Shown: positions 1-8,948 of the stretch, piece after piece | Layout: every line of letters begins with the position of its first letter | Numbering within the stretch: position 1 is the first letter of the stretch | Assembly: GCF_001641285.1 (NCBI RefSeq) | Contig: NZ_CP014841.1 | Location: 2,232,001-2,296,000 of the forward strand | Direction of reading: 5' to 3' | DNA length: 64,000 bases | DNA from: Dyella thiooxydans | Lineage (GTDB): Bacteria > Pseudomonadota > Gammaproteobacteria > Xanthomonadales > Rhodanobacteraceae | Position numbers and translations under genes: made by a program | Notes under the pieces: generated by a model | What the model saw: only the letters and a program-made list of their open reading frames with translations | The model's database searches: none | Told to the model about the DNA's origin: nothing

Positions 1-153
1 CTGCGCGATATTGCGCAGCGAGGCCGCGGCGATGCCGGTGCGGGCGAACTGCGCCGCGGCCGCGTCGAGCAGGCGGCCGCGCAGGTCGCCGTCGTCGCCG
101 GCGGGGCGGCCGACGCGGCGTCGGCGTGTTTTGGGGGTGGTCTGGGCGGGCAT
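1..153 (-). CDS. TetR/AcrR-family transcriptional regulator, N-terminal fragment (runs off the left edge)
   Basis: Only the first 51 codons are inside the window. The start is the ATG at 153. A basic arginine-rich tail is followed by a run typical of the TetR DNA-binding helix-turn-helix: LLDAAAAQFARTGIAAASLR, then NIAQ at the edge. In this family that region forms helices 1-2, and the missing C-terminal part binds the ligand and dimerises. The ligand and targets cannot be told from this fragment. The gene is divergent from ybeZ across 114 bp, and an unusually AT-rich patch just upstream of its start may be its operator. Confidence 0.8.
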   Translation of the reverse strand, partial: MPAQTTPKTRRRRVGRPAGDDGDLRGRLLDAAAAQFARTGIAAASLRNIAQ

Positions 154-157
154 GCGG

Positions 158-187
158 ATAAATTAATTCAATGATTAAATTAAATGC
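158..187. promoter_or_regulatory. AT-rich patch with inverted TTAAT/ATTAA half-sites, possible TetR operator
   Basis: An almost pure A/T stretch stands out from the GC-rich surroundings, immediately 5' of the TetR-family start. It holds the imperfect inverted repeat TTAATTCAATGATTAA. TetR regulators commonly bind palindromes overlapping their own promoters, so autoregulation is plausible. This is inference from position and symmetry only. Confidence 0.3.
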
Positions 188-267
188 AAGCGAGCCCGCC
201 TCCGTCCCCATGCCGCCGCCCGGCGCGGCGGCGGAGCGGCCCGCTTCCGCGTTATGCTGGCGGGTCT

Positions 268-1260
268 ATGAGCCCCCTGAACCAACGCGACTTCACCCTC
301 GACCCGATCGACAACGCCCGCCTGGCCAACCTGTGCGGCCCGTTCGACGAGCACCTGCGCCAGGTCGAGCTGCGCCTCGGCGTGGAGATCAACCACCGCG
401 GCGGCATCTTCCAGGTGATCGGCGACGAGCCCGCCACCGGTGCGGCCGAAAAGGTGCTGCGCGCCCTGTACGACGCCACCGAGACCGAATCGCTGACCGG
501 CGCAGTGATCCACCTGCACCTGGCCGAATCGGGCATCGATGCGATGGCGGCCGAAGCCGCCGAGTCGGCGCAGGAGGTGGTGATCAAGGTCAAGCGCGGC
601 GTGATCAAGGGCCGCGGTCCGAACCAGGCGCGCTACCTGCACGCGATCACCAGCCACGACATCAGCTTCGGCGTCGGCCCGGCCGGCACGGGCAAGACCT
701 ACCTGGCCGTGGCCAGCGCCGTCGAGGCACTAGAAGCGAACCGCGTGCAGCGCCTGCTGCTGGTACGCCCGGCGGTGGAGGCCGGCGAGAAGCTCGGCTT
801 CCTGCCCGGCGACCTCAGCCAGAAGGTCGACCCCTACCTGCGCCCGCTGTACGACGCGCTGTACGAGATGCTCGGCTTCGAGAAGGTCGCCAAGCTGATG
901 GAGCGCAACGTGATCGAGATCGCGCCGCTGGCCTACATGCGCGGACGCACCCTCAACGACTCCTACGTGATCCTCGACGAGGCGCAGAACACCACCGTCG
1001 AACAGATGAAGATGTTCCTCACCCGCATCGGCTTCGGCTCGGTCGCGGTGATCACCGGCGACGTCAGCCAGGTCGACCTGCCGCGCAACGTGCGCTCCGG
1101 CCTGCGCCATGCGATCGAGGTGCTGCGCGGCGTGGACGGCATCAGTTTCACCTTCTTCACCTCGCGCGACGTGGTGCGCCACCCGCTGGTGGCCAAGATC
1201 GTGCGCGCCTACGAATCGTTCGAGGCTGCGGCCGAGGCGGCCAAGGGCAACGGCGGATGA
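268..1260 (+). CDS. ybeZ: PhoH-like ATPase YbeZ
   Basis: A 330-residue cytoplasmic P-loop ATPase of the PhoH family. The Walker A motif GPAGTGKT lies at residues 137-144 (Lys143), and a Walker B-like [10 protein letters not shown] follows about 100 residues later. The N-terminal 120 residues match the extension found in YbeZ rather than in short PhoH proteins. The frame stays open upstream to 184, but the ATG at 268 begins the family-like sequence MSPLNQRDF. In enterobacteria YbeZ works with the endoribonuclease YbeY in rRNA maturation and ribosome quality control. Here the stop overlaps the ybeY start in ATGA, so the two are translationally coupled. corC follows, which is the classic ybeZ-ybeY-ybeX order. 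Confidence 0.93.
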   Translation: MSPLNQRDFTLDPIDNARLANLCGPFDEHLRQVELRLGVEINHRGGIFQVIGDEPATGAAEKVLRALYDATETESLTGAVIHLHLAESGIDAMAAEAAESAQEVVIKVKRGVIKGRGPNQARYLHAITSHDISFGVGPAGTGKTYLAVASAVEALEANRVQRLLLVRPAVEAGEKLGFLPGDLSQKVDPYLRPLYDALYEMLGFEKVAKLMERNVIEIAPLAYMRGRTLNDSYVILDEAQNTTVEQMKMFLTRIGFGSVAVITGDVSQVDLPRNVRSGLRHAIEVLRGVDGISFTFFTSRDVVRHPLVAKIVRAYESFEAAAEAAKGNGG

Positions 1261-1721
1261 GCGCGAACACGGTGGTGCACGTCGGCTATGCCGTGCCGCG
1301 CGCCGGCGTGCCGTCCGCCGCCAGCTTCCGCCAGTGGGTGGAGGCTGCGCTGCGCGGCGCGAAACGACGCCGCGCCACCGAGCTGTCGATCCGCCTCGTC
1401 GATGCCGACGAAGGCCGCGCCCTCAACCGCGACTACCGCGGCAAGGACTACGCCACCAACGTGCTCTCGTTCGAGGCCGACCTCCCGCCGGAGCTGAAGC
1501 TGCCGCTGATCGGCGACATCGTGATCTGCGCCCCGGTGGTGGCCCGCGAAGCGGCCGAGCAGGGCAAGACCCCGCGCGACCACTGGGCCCACCTCACCGT
1601 ACACGGCGTGCTGCACCTGCTCGGCCACGACCACATCGAGGAAGCCGAGGCCGCGGCCATGGAGGCGCTGGAGACGCGCATCCTGGCCGGGCTGGGCATC
1701 GCCGATCCGTACGCCGGTTGA
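1257..1721 (+). CDS. ybeY: Endoribonuclease YbeY (rRNA maturation factor)
   Basis: A 154-residue metal-dependent single-strand endoribonuclease that takes part in 16S rRNA 3' end maturation and 70S quality control. The family's zinc motif H-x3-H-x5-H is present as [11 protein letters not shown], with ligands His116, His120 and His126. The earlier [13 protein letters not shown] segment is also characteristic. The ATG overlaps the ybeZ stop by four bases (ATGA). A longer open frame from 171 is a shadow of ybeZ. Length is normal for the family. Confidence 0.95.
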   Translation: MSANTVVHVGYAVPRAGVPSAASFRQWVEAALRGAKRRRATELSIRLVDADEGRALNRDYRGKDYATNVLSFEADLPPELKLPLIGDIVICAPVVAREAAEQGKTPRDHWAHLTVHGVLHLLGHDHIEEAEAAAMEALETRILAGLGIADPYAG

Positions 1722-1737
1722 GCTGTCCGCACAGTGG

Positions 1738-1760
1738 TCGCGCACAGGGTGCGCTCCTAC
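1738..1760 (-). repeat. Single GTAG-type REP element
   Basis: Read on the minus strand this is GTAG-GA-GCGCAC-CCT-GTGCGC-GA: a GTAG head followed by a short palindrome. It is the same unit as the copies near 2759, 2805, 5299, 33385 and 33445. It lies 16 bp after the ybeY stop and before corC. Solitary copies like this are usually derived from inverted pairs. Confidence 0.85.
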
Positions 1761-1901
1761 GAGGGCTGCCGTGTGGCCGGCAGAATGCGGCCGTGACGGC
1801 CGCCGGGCCATCCCGGCCACTCCCCCCTGAGCCCTGAATCGACACGATATTTCCGCTAGACTGGCGCTTCCGCCCCGCTTCGGGCAGAGCTTTCCAAGGT
1901 A

Positions 1902-2753
1902 ATGAACGACGACCCTGGCAGTACCGGCGGCCCGGCCCACCGATCATGGTGGGATCGACTGGGCCACATGTTTTCCGGCGAGCCGCGCAATCGCGAGGAA
2001 CTGGTCGAGGAGTTGCGTTCGGCGCAGCTCAACGGCCTTCTCTCCAAAGACACCCTGACCATGGTCGAGGGTGCGCTGAAGGTCACCGAACTGAGCGTGG
2101 ACGACGTGATGGTCCCGCGCGCGCAGATCGTGATGATCTCGGCCGATTCCCCGCTGAGCGACATCCTCGCCGCGGTAGTCGAATCCGGCCACTCCCGCTT
2201 CCCGGTGCACGGCGAGGACAAGGACGAGATCCTCGGCATCCTGCTGGCCAAGGACCTGCTGAAGTACTTCGGCGACGGCGAGCACTTCGACATCCGCGCG
2301 ATCCTGCGACCGGCGGTGCTGATCCCCGAGTCGATGCGCCTCAACGTGCTGCTGGCCGAGTTCCGGCTCACCCGCAACCACATGGCGCTGGTGGTCGACG
2401 AATACGGCGGCGTCGCCGGCCTGATCACCATCGAGGACGTGCTCGAGCAGATCGTCGGCGAGATCGACGACGAGCACGACGATGAGGAAGAACCCGCCCT
2501 GATGCACGCGCAGCCGGGCGGTCACTGGCTGGTCAGCGCACTCACCCCGATCGCCGATTTCAACGAGCAGACCGGCTCGACCTACTCCGACGAGGAGTTC
2601 GACACCATCGGCGGCATGGTCACCTCCGAGTTCGGCCACCTGCCGGAAGTCGGCGAGGAGATCGCCATCGGCGACTACCTGTTCCACGTCACCGAGGCGG
2701 ACGACCGTCGCGTGCAGCAGTTCCGCGTGAGTCCGAAGCCGACCCAGGATTGA
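1902..2753 (+). CDS. corC: CBS-domain transporter-associated protein, CorC/HlyC family (YbeX)
   Basis: A 283-residue soluble protein. After an N-terminal segment with NREELVEELR, a tandem CBS pair spans roughly residues 65-190 (motifs VDDVMVPRAQIVMI and VVDEYGGVAGLITIEDVLEQ). A CorC_HlyC transporter-associated domain covers about 200-280. CBS pairs bind adenine nucleotides and magnesium. In enterobacteria CorC was linked to cobalt/magnesium efflux and the locus also to ribosome function. An acidic run (DDEHDDEEE) joins the two halves. It follows ybeZ-ybeY across 180 bp that contain a REP, so it may have its own promoter. Confidence 0.9.
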   Translation: MNDDPGSTGGPAHRSWWDRLGHMFSGEPRNREELVEELRSAQLNGLLSKDTLTMVEGALKVTELSVDDVMVPRAQIVMISADSPLSDILAAVVESGHSRFPVHGEDKDEILGILLAKDLLKYFGDGEHFDIRAILRPAVLIPESMRLNVLLAEFRLTRNHMALVVDEYGGVAGLITIEDVLEQIVGEIDDEHDDEEEPALMHAQPGGHWLVSALTPIADFNEQTGSTYSDEEFDTIGGMVTSEFGHLPEVGEEIAIGDYLFHVTEADDRRVQQFRVSPKPTQD

Positions 2754-2758
2754 CCCGT

Positions 2759-2832
2759 GTAGGAGCGCACCCTGTGCGCGATGGCTCTTCGTTACGTGAC
2801 CGAAAGCCATCGCGCACAGGGTGCGCTCCTAC
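2759..2832. repeat. Inverted pair of GTAG REP elements (28-bp perfect arms)
   Basis: The left arm at 2759-2786 begins GTAGGAGCGCACCCTGTGCG. The right arm at 2805-2832 is its exact reverse complement over 28 bases, with an 18-base spacer. Each arm also holds its own small palindrome GCGCAC-CCT-GTGCGC. This is the REP-pair layout that RAYT transposases mobilise. It lies between corC and the Lnb-like gene and can fold as one long hairpin. Confidence 0.92.
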
Positions 2833-2893
2833 GTCGACACCCCGGCGGACGCCCTCTAGAGTGGCGTCCTTCCCGCTCCACGGCGCGCCCCCG

Positions 2894-4129
2894 ATGTCCC
2901 TCCTGCTACGCCGCAGCCTCGCGCTGTTCCTGCTGGTCCTCCTGGGCGCCATCGCCCTGCCCGCCCGCGCCGGCATCGCCGACGCCCCGGGCGACCGGCT
3001 GCAGGTCACGGTGATCACCTACGGCCCGGGCGACACGTATTGGGAGCGCTTCGGGCACATCGCCATCGAACTGCGCGACACCCGGGACGGCGAGGCGATC
3101 AGCTTCAACTACGGTGTGTTCGACTTCGACGAAAAGGGCTTCCTGCTCAACTTCGCCCGCGGCCGCATGCATTACCTGATGGACGCCGAGCCAACCGACG
3201 TCGACACCGCCTGGTACGTGCAGGCCGGCCGCTCGATCACCCGCCAGCGCCTCGCCTTCACGCCCGAACAGGCGGCGGCACTGCGAGATTTCCTGTTGTG
3301 GAACCTGCGCCCGCAAAACGCCCGCTACGACTACGACTACTACGTCGACAACTGCAGCACGCGGGTACGCGATGCGTTGGACAGGGCGCTCGGCGGCATT
3401 CTCAAGGCGACCCTGGATGCCCGCCCGGGCGGCATGACCTTCCGTCAGCAGACCGACCGCCTGATGAGCGCGCAGCCATGGCTGATGCTGCTGCTCGATT
3501 TCGGGCTCGGCCCCTACGCCGACCAGCCGCTCACCGGCTGGCAGGAGAGCTTCATCCCGATGGTGTTGCAGCGCGAGCTGCGCTCGGTGAAGGTGCCCGA
3601 TGGCCGCGGCGGCGAGCAGCCGCTGGTCGTGGACGAGCGGGAAGTCTCGCCGAACCGCGTCCAGGCCCCACCGCCGCAGGCGCCCGACCTGCGCGGTCCA
3701 TTGGGGCTGGCCGGAGCGACGATCGCGCTGCTGCTGGCGCTCGCCCGCCGCCGGGCACCGGTCATGTTCGCCATTCTCGGCACGCTGTGGCTGCTGCTGT
3801 CCGGACTGGCGGGACTGCTGATGCTCGGCCTGTGGACGCTGACCACCCATCACTCGGCATGGGCCAACGCCAACCTGCTGCTGTTCAACCCGTTCGCATT
3901 CGCGCTGATCCCCGCCGTCTGGCGCGCGGCACGCCTACGCCCGGCGAGGAAGTGGGAAGACCCCTTGCTGATCGCCCAACTGCTGGCCGGCCTGGTCGCG
4001 CTTGCGCTGCACCTGTTGCCGGGCGTGGTGCAGCAGAACCAGCCCTGGTTGCTGCTGGGGCTGCCGGTGTGGCTTGCGCTGGCGTGGTCGCTGCGTGCAG
4101 CACGAGGAGCGACCACCGGCGTGGCGTGA
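2894..4129 (+). CDS. Lnb/DUF4105 N-terminal periplasmic domain membrane protein
   Basis: A 411-residue protein with a signal peptide (residues 1-26, ending PARA), a periplasmic DUF4105/Lnb domain to about residue 260, then four hydrophobic segments in the C-terminal third. The domain's conserved elements are visible: YWERFGHIAIEL with His55, FNYGVFDF, and DNCSTRVRDALD with Cys154. A Cys/His pair fits acyl-transfer or peptidase-like chemistry; in Bacteroidetes a DUF4105 protein has been described as a lipoprotein N-acyltransferase (Lnb). The function here is inferred. I chose the ATG at 2894; the frame runs open to 2750, but that would translate the REP pair. Confidence 0.8.
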   Translation: MSLLLRRSLALFLLVLLGAIALPARAGIADAPGDRLQVTVITYGPGDTYWERFGHIAIELRDTRDGEAISFNYGVFDFDEKGFLLNFARGRMHYLMDAEPTDVDTAWYVQAGRSITRQRLAFTPEQAAALRDFLLWNLRPQNARYDYDYYVDNCSTRVRDALDRALGGILKATLDARPGGMTFRQQTDRLMSAQPWLMLLLDFGLGPYADQPLTGWQESFIPMVLQRELRSVKVPDGRGGEQPLVVDEREVSPNRVQAPPPQAPDLRGPLGLAGATIALLLALARRRAPVMFAILGTLWLLLSGLAGLLMLGLWTLTTHHSAWANANLLLFNPFAFALIPAVWRAARLRPARKWEDPLLIAQLLAGLVALALHLLPGVVQQNQPWLLLGLPVWLALAWSLRAARGATTGVA

Positions 4130-4165
4130 TTGCCCCTTCACGCATCGGGCGGGCATGATTCGGCC

Positions 4166-5185
4166 ATGCCGCTACCCACGCCCGCCTGTACCGACACTCC
4201 CGTTTCGCCCGGCCAGATGGTGGTGAACTGCGTCGCCTATCATCGCGACGGTCGCCGCATCGGCGACATCACGCTGGATGCGATCAGCGATGTGCTGGCC
4301 GAGGACGACAGCTTCGTCTGGGTCGGCCTGCATGAACCGGACGAGCCGCTGCTGGAGAAGCTGCAGGAGGAATTCGACCTGCACGACCTGGCGATCGAGG
4401 ACGCCCACCACGCCCACCAGCGCACCAAGATCGAGTCGTACGGCGACTCGTTGTTCATCGTGGTGCAGACCGCGCAGCTGGTCGCCGGCAAGCTGGCCTT
4501 CGGCGAGACCCATATCTTCCTCGGACCGCGTTACCTGGTGACGGTGCGCCACGGCGCCTCGCTCTCGTACGCCCCGGCCCGGCGCACCTGCGAACACTCA
4601 CCCGAGCTGCTGGCGCATGGACCCAGCTACGGCCTGTACGGTGTGCTCGACTTCATCGTCGACAACCTGATGCCGATCGTGCGCGACTTCCGCGAAGAGC
4701 TGCAGGAACTCGAGCAGGACATCTTCGCCGAGACCTTCAACCGCGAGACGGTGAAGCGCCTGTACGACATGCAGCGCGACCTGATGACCCTTCGCCTGGC
4801 GGTGGCCCCGCTGCAGGACGTGATCAGCCAGCTGGTGCGGCTGCACCCGAACCTGATTCCCGACGACCTGCGCGCCTACTTCCGCGACGTCTACGACCAC
4901 GTGTTCCGCGTCAACGAGTCGGTCAGCGCGATGCGCGAGATGCTCGGCGCTACCATCAACATCAACCTGTCGCTGGTCACCTTCGGCCAGAACGAGGTGA
5001 TGAAGAAGCTCGCCGGCTGGGCCGCCATGCTGGCCGCGCCCACCCTGATCACCAGCTGGTACGGCATGAACTTCCACCACATGCCGGAACTGGACAAACC
5101 CTGGGCCTACCCGACCATGATCGTGATCGTGGTGTTGGTGGTCGGTGGGATCTACGGCTGGCTGCGCAAATCGCGCTGGCTGTAA
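4166..5185 (+). CDS. corA: Magnesium/cobalt transporter CorA
   Basis: A 339-residue CorA/MIT-family channel. A large cytoplasmic alpha/beta domain (about 1-240) with acidic and helical segments is followed by a long pore helix and two C-terminal membrane segments. The signature YGMNF is present as SWYGMNFHHMPEL, and the protein ends in a basic tail (LRKSRWL). The family forms pentamers that admit Mg2+ and also Co2+ or Ni2+. The start is uncertain. The frame is open from a TTG at 4130, ATG 4166 is taken here, and ATG 4217 (MVVNCVAYHRDG) is an alternative that many homologues may use. No strong ribosome-binding site separates them. Confidence 0.92.
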   Translation: MPLPTPACTDTPVSPGQMVVNCVAYHRDGRRIGDITLDAISDVLAEDDSFVWVGLHEPDEPLLEKLQEEFDLHDLAIEDAHHAHQRTKIESYGDSLFIVVQTAQLVAGKLAFGETHIFLGPRYLVTVRHGASLSYAPARRTCEHSPELLAHGPSYGLYGVLDFIVDNLMPIVRDFREELQELEQDIFAETFNRETVKRLYDMQRDLMTLRLAVAPLQDVISQLVRLHPNLIPDDLRAYFRDVYDHVFRVNESVSAMREMLGATININLSLVTFGQNEVMKKLAGWAAMLAAPTLITSWYGMNFHHMPELDKPWAYPTMIVIVVLVVGGIYGWLRKSRWL

Positions 5186-5260
5186 AAAGTCCCGCCCTAT
5201 TGTCCGTATGGGGCCAACGCCGTGAGCGAGGCACCCCAGTCACCAACCCACACCGGACAG

Positions 5261-5322
5261 GTCGCCCACAAGGTTGGCTCCTACACGATATATACGCTGT
5301 AGGAGCGCACCCTGTGCGCGAG
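5261..5322. repeat. Two head-to-head GTAG REPs of different classes
   Basis: The copy at 5261-5284, read on the minus strand, is GTAG-GA-GCCAAC-CTT-GTGGGC-GAC. The copy at 5299-5322, on the plus strand, is GTAG-GA-GCGCAC-CCT-GTGCGC-GAG. The GTAG heads face each other across 14 bp. The element fills the gap between the convergent genes corA and the S9 peptidase, 5 bp beyond the peptidase stop. Confidence 0.8.
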
Positions 5323-5327
5323 TCGCC

Positions 5328-7421
5328 TCAGTCACCCGCCTCCGGCGCCGTCCACTTCTTCAGCCACGCATTCACCGTCTCGTGCCACTGCACGCTGTTC
5401 TGCGGCTTCAGCACGAAGTGGTTCTCGTCCGGGAAGGTGAGGAACTCGCTGGGAATGCCACGGCGCTGCAACGCGGTGAACGCGCCCAGGCCCTGGGTGA
5501 TCGGGATGCGGAAATCGTGGCCGCTGTGCACCACCAGCATCGGCACGCGCCAGTCCTTGACGTGGTCGACCGGATTGAAGCGCTCGTAGTTCTGCGGGTG
5601 CTCGAACGGCGTGCCGCCGTTTTCCTTCTCCTCGAACCACAGCTCGTCGGTGGCGTAGTACATCATCCGCGCGTCGAACACGCCGTCGTGGTCGACGAAG
5701 CATTTCCACGGCTGGTTCCACACGCCGGCCATCCAGTACACCATGTAGCCCCCGTAGCTGGCACCGAGCGCGCAGGCGCGATCGCCATCGAGGAAGGCGT
5801 ACTTCGCCAGTGCCGCCTTCCAGCCGAGCTTCAGGTCCTCCAGCGGCTTGCCGCCCCAGTCGCCGGAGATAGCATTGGTGAAGGCCTGGCCGTAACCGGT
5901 GGAGCCGTGGAAGTTCACCGTCACCACGGCAAAACCCTGGCCGGCGTAGGTCTGCGGATTCCAGCGGTAGCTCCAGCCGTTGCTCATCGCGCCCTGCGGA
6001 CCACCGTGGATGATGAAGGCCACCGGATAGCGCTTGCCGCGCTGGTAATCGGCCGGCTTCACCACATAGCCCTGCACCGTCTGGCCACCGGCCCCGGCGA
6101 AGGTGAAGAACTCGAAGTCGCCCATGCGCGTCTGCTTCAGGCGTGCCGCATTGGCGTGGGTGACCTGGCGCAGGCCGCGACCGCTGGCCCTCACGGTGTA
6201 GAGGTTGGCCGGATGCTTCAGGTCGTCGTGCGCCAGCAGCAGCGTGTCGCCCGCCATCGAATAGCCGTCGACCGTGCCGTCGCCGACCAGCTTGCGCACG
6301 GCACCGCTGGCCGCGTCGATGGCGAACAGCGGATGTTGCCCCTCGTCGTCGGCGGTGGCGAACAGGGTCTTGCCGTCGGCGGAGATCGACAGACTTCCGG
6401 CGGAACGGTCCCAGTGCGGGTCGACCTCGCGGATCGCGCCGCCGGAAAGGTCCATCGCCATGATCGCGAAGCGGTCGGACTCAAAGCCCGGCTCCTTCAT
6501 CGCCAGGTAGTACAGCGTGCGACCGTCGGGCGAAGGCACAGGGTAGGCGTCCCAGGCCAGGTTGGCCGCCGTGAGGTTGCGCGGCGGTGCGGAACCATCC
6601 GCCGGCACCTGGTAGACGTCGAAATTGGTCGACCACGGTTCGGTGGTGCCGGCGATACGCGCACCGAAGTACACGCTGCGGCTGTCCGGCGAAAACGCGA
6701 TCTCTTCCATGCCGCCGAACGGCTTGCTCGGCACGTCGCCGTCGATGCCCTTGCTGAGCAACGTGGGCTCGGCCGGCAACTGGCCCTGCGCGTCGAAGCG
6801 TGCGATGTACAACTGATTGCGGCGACCCGTTGCCCAGGCGTCCCAGTGCCGCACGAACAGCTTCTTGTAGAGCGTACCGGTGGACTTGTCCGAGGCGTTG
6901 CCGTCCATGCGCTCCTTGGTGCAGGCCAGGTCGGCACAGTCCGGGTACACCTCGTAGTCCAGCGCCACGGCGCGGCCATCCGGCGAGAGCATGTAGCCGC
7001 CGAGATCGAGCACCCCGTGACTCACCTGCACCGGCGTGCCGGCCTGGATACCCTTGGCACGGTCCATCGTCACCCGCCACAGCTGCGCCACCCCATCGGC
7101 CGGCGCCACGTAATACAGGCTGCGCCCGTCCGGCGCCCAGCGCGCCAAACCGGCATGGTCGGCCACCCGCACCGGCTCATGCGAGCCCTTCAGGTCCAGC
7201 ACGTACACGGCGGTGATGCCCTTGTTCGCCGCATAGTCGGTCCTCCGCTCGCTGAAGGCGGCATAGCGGCCATCGGGCGACAGCTGCGGGTCGCTGACAC
7301 GGTCGAGCATGACCAGGTCGTGGACGGTGAAGGGGTGGGCCCCCTCCGACCGGACATCTCTGGCAAGCGCGGCAAGGGGTGCCACGGAGAGGCAGAGCAG
7401 GATCAATCCCAGCGGTTTCAT
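5328..7421 (-). CDS. Secreted S9 family peptidase (DPP5/acylaminoacyl-peptidase-like)
   Basis: A 697-residue exported serine peptidase. The signal peptide (residues 1-20, ending ALA) is followed by a beta-propeller rich in SPDG-type repeats (about 30-430) and a C-terminal alpha/beta-hydrolase domain. The catalytic triad is visible: Ser555 in GASYGGY, Asp636 in HSGHDFR and His668 in ENHFV. The family removes dipeptides or acyl-amino acids from oligopeptides in the periplasm; the SYGGYMVYWMAG context resembles bacterial DPP5. The ATG at 7421 is preferred over the one at 7466 because it begins the signal peptide and has a GAGGGA site upstream. Convergent with corA. Confidence 0.92.
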   Translation of the reverse strand: MKPLGLILLCLSVAPLAALARDVRSEGAHPFTVHDLVMLDRVSDPQLSPDGRYAAFSERRTDYAANKGITAVYVLDLKGSHEPVRVADHAGLARWAPDGRSLYYVAPADGVAQLWRVTMDRAKGIQAGTPVQVSHGVLDLGGYMLSPDGRAVALDYEVYPDCADLACTKERMDGNASDKSTGTLYKKLFVRHWDAWATGRRNQLYIARFDAQGQLPAEPTLLSKGIDGDVPSKPFGGMEEIAFSPDSRSVYFGARIAGTTEPWSTNFDVYQVPADGSAPPRNLTAANLAWDAYPVPSPDGRTLYYLAMKEPGFESDRFAIMAMDLSGGAIREVDPHWDRSAGSLSISADGKTLFATADDEGQHPLFAIDAASGAVRKLVGDGTVDGYSMAGDTLLLAHDDLKHPANLYTVRASGRGLRQVTHANAARLKQTRMGDFEFFTFAGAGGQTVQGYVVKPADYQRGKRYPVAFIIHGGPQGAMSNGWSYRWNPQTYAGQGFAVVTVNFHGSTGYGQAFTNAISGDWGGKPLEDLKLGWKAALAKYAFLDGDRACALGASYGGYMVYWMAGVWNQPWKCFVDHDGVFDARMMYYATDELWFEEKENGGTPFEHPQNYERFNPVDHVKDWRVPMLVVHSGHDFRIPITQGLGAFTALQRRGIPSEFLTFPDENHFVLKPQNSVQWHETVNAWLKKWTAPEAGD

Positions 7422-7547
7422 CGCATTCCCTCGGTCTTGGCCATGGCCGCAGACGGTAGGGCGCACGGAGGTACGGGTGCAAGAGCGACGCCTCGTGTTA
7501 CCGGCGGAGAGCGGGTAAGGTGCCTCGCTTCAACAGGGGAGCAGGTC

Positions 7548-8948
7548 ATGCGGGATCCGGTTCTTACCGAGGCGGGCACGGACAACGCGGGCCTCAGCCA
7601 CCGCACCTGGTGGCTGGCCGTGACCGCCATCGGACTTTGCGCTCTGTTGATCCGCTGGTACTACCTGAGCCACGCGATGGTGGATCACCCCATCCGCGGT
7701 GATGCCAGCCAGTACTACGCCTACGCCTGGAATCTGGTGCACCACGGCACCTTCTCCATGGCCCCCCCAGGCTCCGGGCAGGTGCTCCCGGACAGCTTCC
7801 GCGACCCGGGCTACCCGGCCTTTCTGGCCGTCTGGATGCAGGCGAGCACGGACGCCAACAGCTGGTACTGGCATGTGCTGGCCAGCCAGGGCGCAATGGG
7901 AGCGCTGACGGTGGTGCTGCTGGTCAACGCGGCACGCGGCTGGCTGCCGGATCGATGGCTGGTGGCCGCCGGACTCTTGATGGCGATCTGGCCGCACAAC
8001 GTGAGCATCAATGGTTATCTGCTGACGGAAACCCTCTACGGATTTCTCTGCGCCCTGGCCTTCGTTTTACTGCGCCTCGCGCTGCGCAGCGCAAGCGTCG
8101 GCTGGATGACCGCTGCCGGCCTGACATTCGGCCTGGCGGCACTGACGAACGCCGTGCTGGTTCCATTCGCCATCCTGCTGGCCATCTACATGGCCATCCG
8201 GAAGCTGTCGCCACGGCGGCTGACCATGACGCTTGCGCTGTCGGCCCTGCTGATTCCGGCATGCTGGAGCGCGCGCAACATGCAACTTCCGGCAGACGCG
8301 TCGTCGAGCGGCCGTGCCCTGATCAACCTGGTGCAGGGCTCACGGCCCGACTATCACAGCAGCTTTCGCGCGATGGCCGATGGCGATCCGGGAGGCCTGA
8401 GAACCTACCGCGCGATCCAGCACGAGGCCGATGTCGCCGCAGCCAACCCGAGGGAAGGCCTTTCGCGCATCGGCACGCGCATGGCCGGGGCACCCATGCA
8501 CTATCTCCGCTGGTACCTCAGCAAGCCCGCCCTGCTGTGGGACTGGAGCATCCGTATCGGCCAGGGGGACATCTACGTCTACCCGACCTATGCATCCCCC
8601 TTTCTGCGGAACCCGGCTTTGCGCATCCTGGCATCGCTGTGCTGGGCATTGAATCCGTTGTTGATGCTGCTCGCCCTCGTCGGTTGCATCAGCCTCTTGT
8701 GGCGGGGTGCCCGCAAATGTCCGGCAAGCCAGGCGGCAGCGCTGTTGCTTGTCTACGTGACCCTGGTCCACTCCATTCTCCAGGCCGAACCCCGCTACGC
8801 GATTCCCTATCGAGGATTCGAGATTCTCTTAGCCGGCCTGGGGCTGCATGTGATCATTCACTGGCTCCTGCGCCAGCGCAGAGGGGACACGGCGCCCGCG
8901 GCCCGAGGATCCAGGGAAGATCCGGGTGAAGCGGCCCGCGGCGACTGA
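7548..8948 (+). CDS. Multi-spanning GT-C (GT39/ArnT-like) glycosyltransferase
   Basis: A 466-residue integral membrane protein with about ten hydrophobic segments. The first periplasmic loop carries the GT-C acidic motif, here IRGDASQYYAYAWNLVHHG, and the fold resembles ArnT/PMT enzymes that use polyprenyl-phosphate sugars. The acceptor is unknown; the pilin genes start 450 bp downstream, so pilin or lipid A are both possible. The start is ATG 7548 with AGGGGAG upstream. A much longer frame from 5274 is antisense to the S9 peptidase and rejected. Residues around 250-320 (GSRPDYHSSF) form a long periplasmic loop. No obvious terminator follows. Confidence 0.75.
   Translation: MRDPVLTEAGTDNAGLSHRTWWLAVTAIGLCALLIRWYYLSHAMVDHPIRGDASQYYAYAWNLVHHGTFSMAPPGSGQVLPDSFRDPGYPAFLAVWMQASTDANSWYWHVLASQGAMGALTVVLLVNAARGWLPDRWLVAAGLLMAIWPHNVSINGYLLTETLYGFLCALAFVLLRLALRSASVGWMTAAGLTFGLAALTNAVLVPFAILLAIYMAIRKLSPRRLTMTLALSALLIPACWSARNMQLPADASSSGRALINLVQGSRPDYHSSFRAMADGDPGGLRTYRAIQHEADVAAANPREGLSRIGTRMAGAPMHYLRWYLSKPALLWDWSIRIGQGDIYVYPTYASPFLRNPALRILASLCWALNPLLMLLALVGCISLLWRGARKCPASQAAALLLVYVTLVHSILQAEPRYAIPYRGFEILLAGLGLHVIIHWLLRQRRGDTAPAARGSREDPGEAARGD

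Noticed and set aside
2759-2832. Repeat pairs considered as CRISPR repeats
   Set aside because: They are inverted rather than direct, number two per site, and have GTAG heads with internal palindromes, as in REP elements. There are no regular spacers or cas genes.
2750-2893. Upstream extension of the Lnb/DUF4105 gene
   Set aside because: It would translate the REP inverted pair. The ATG at 2894 begins a proper signal peptide.
5274-7500. Very long plus-strand open frame antisense to the S9 peptidase and running into the GT-C gene
   Set aside because: The minus strand encodes a complete peptidase with signal peptide and catalytic triad. The antisense frame is Arg/His/Val-rich with no family resemblance; only its last 466 codons (from 7548) are a real gene.
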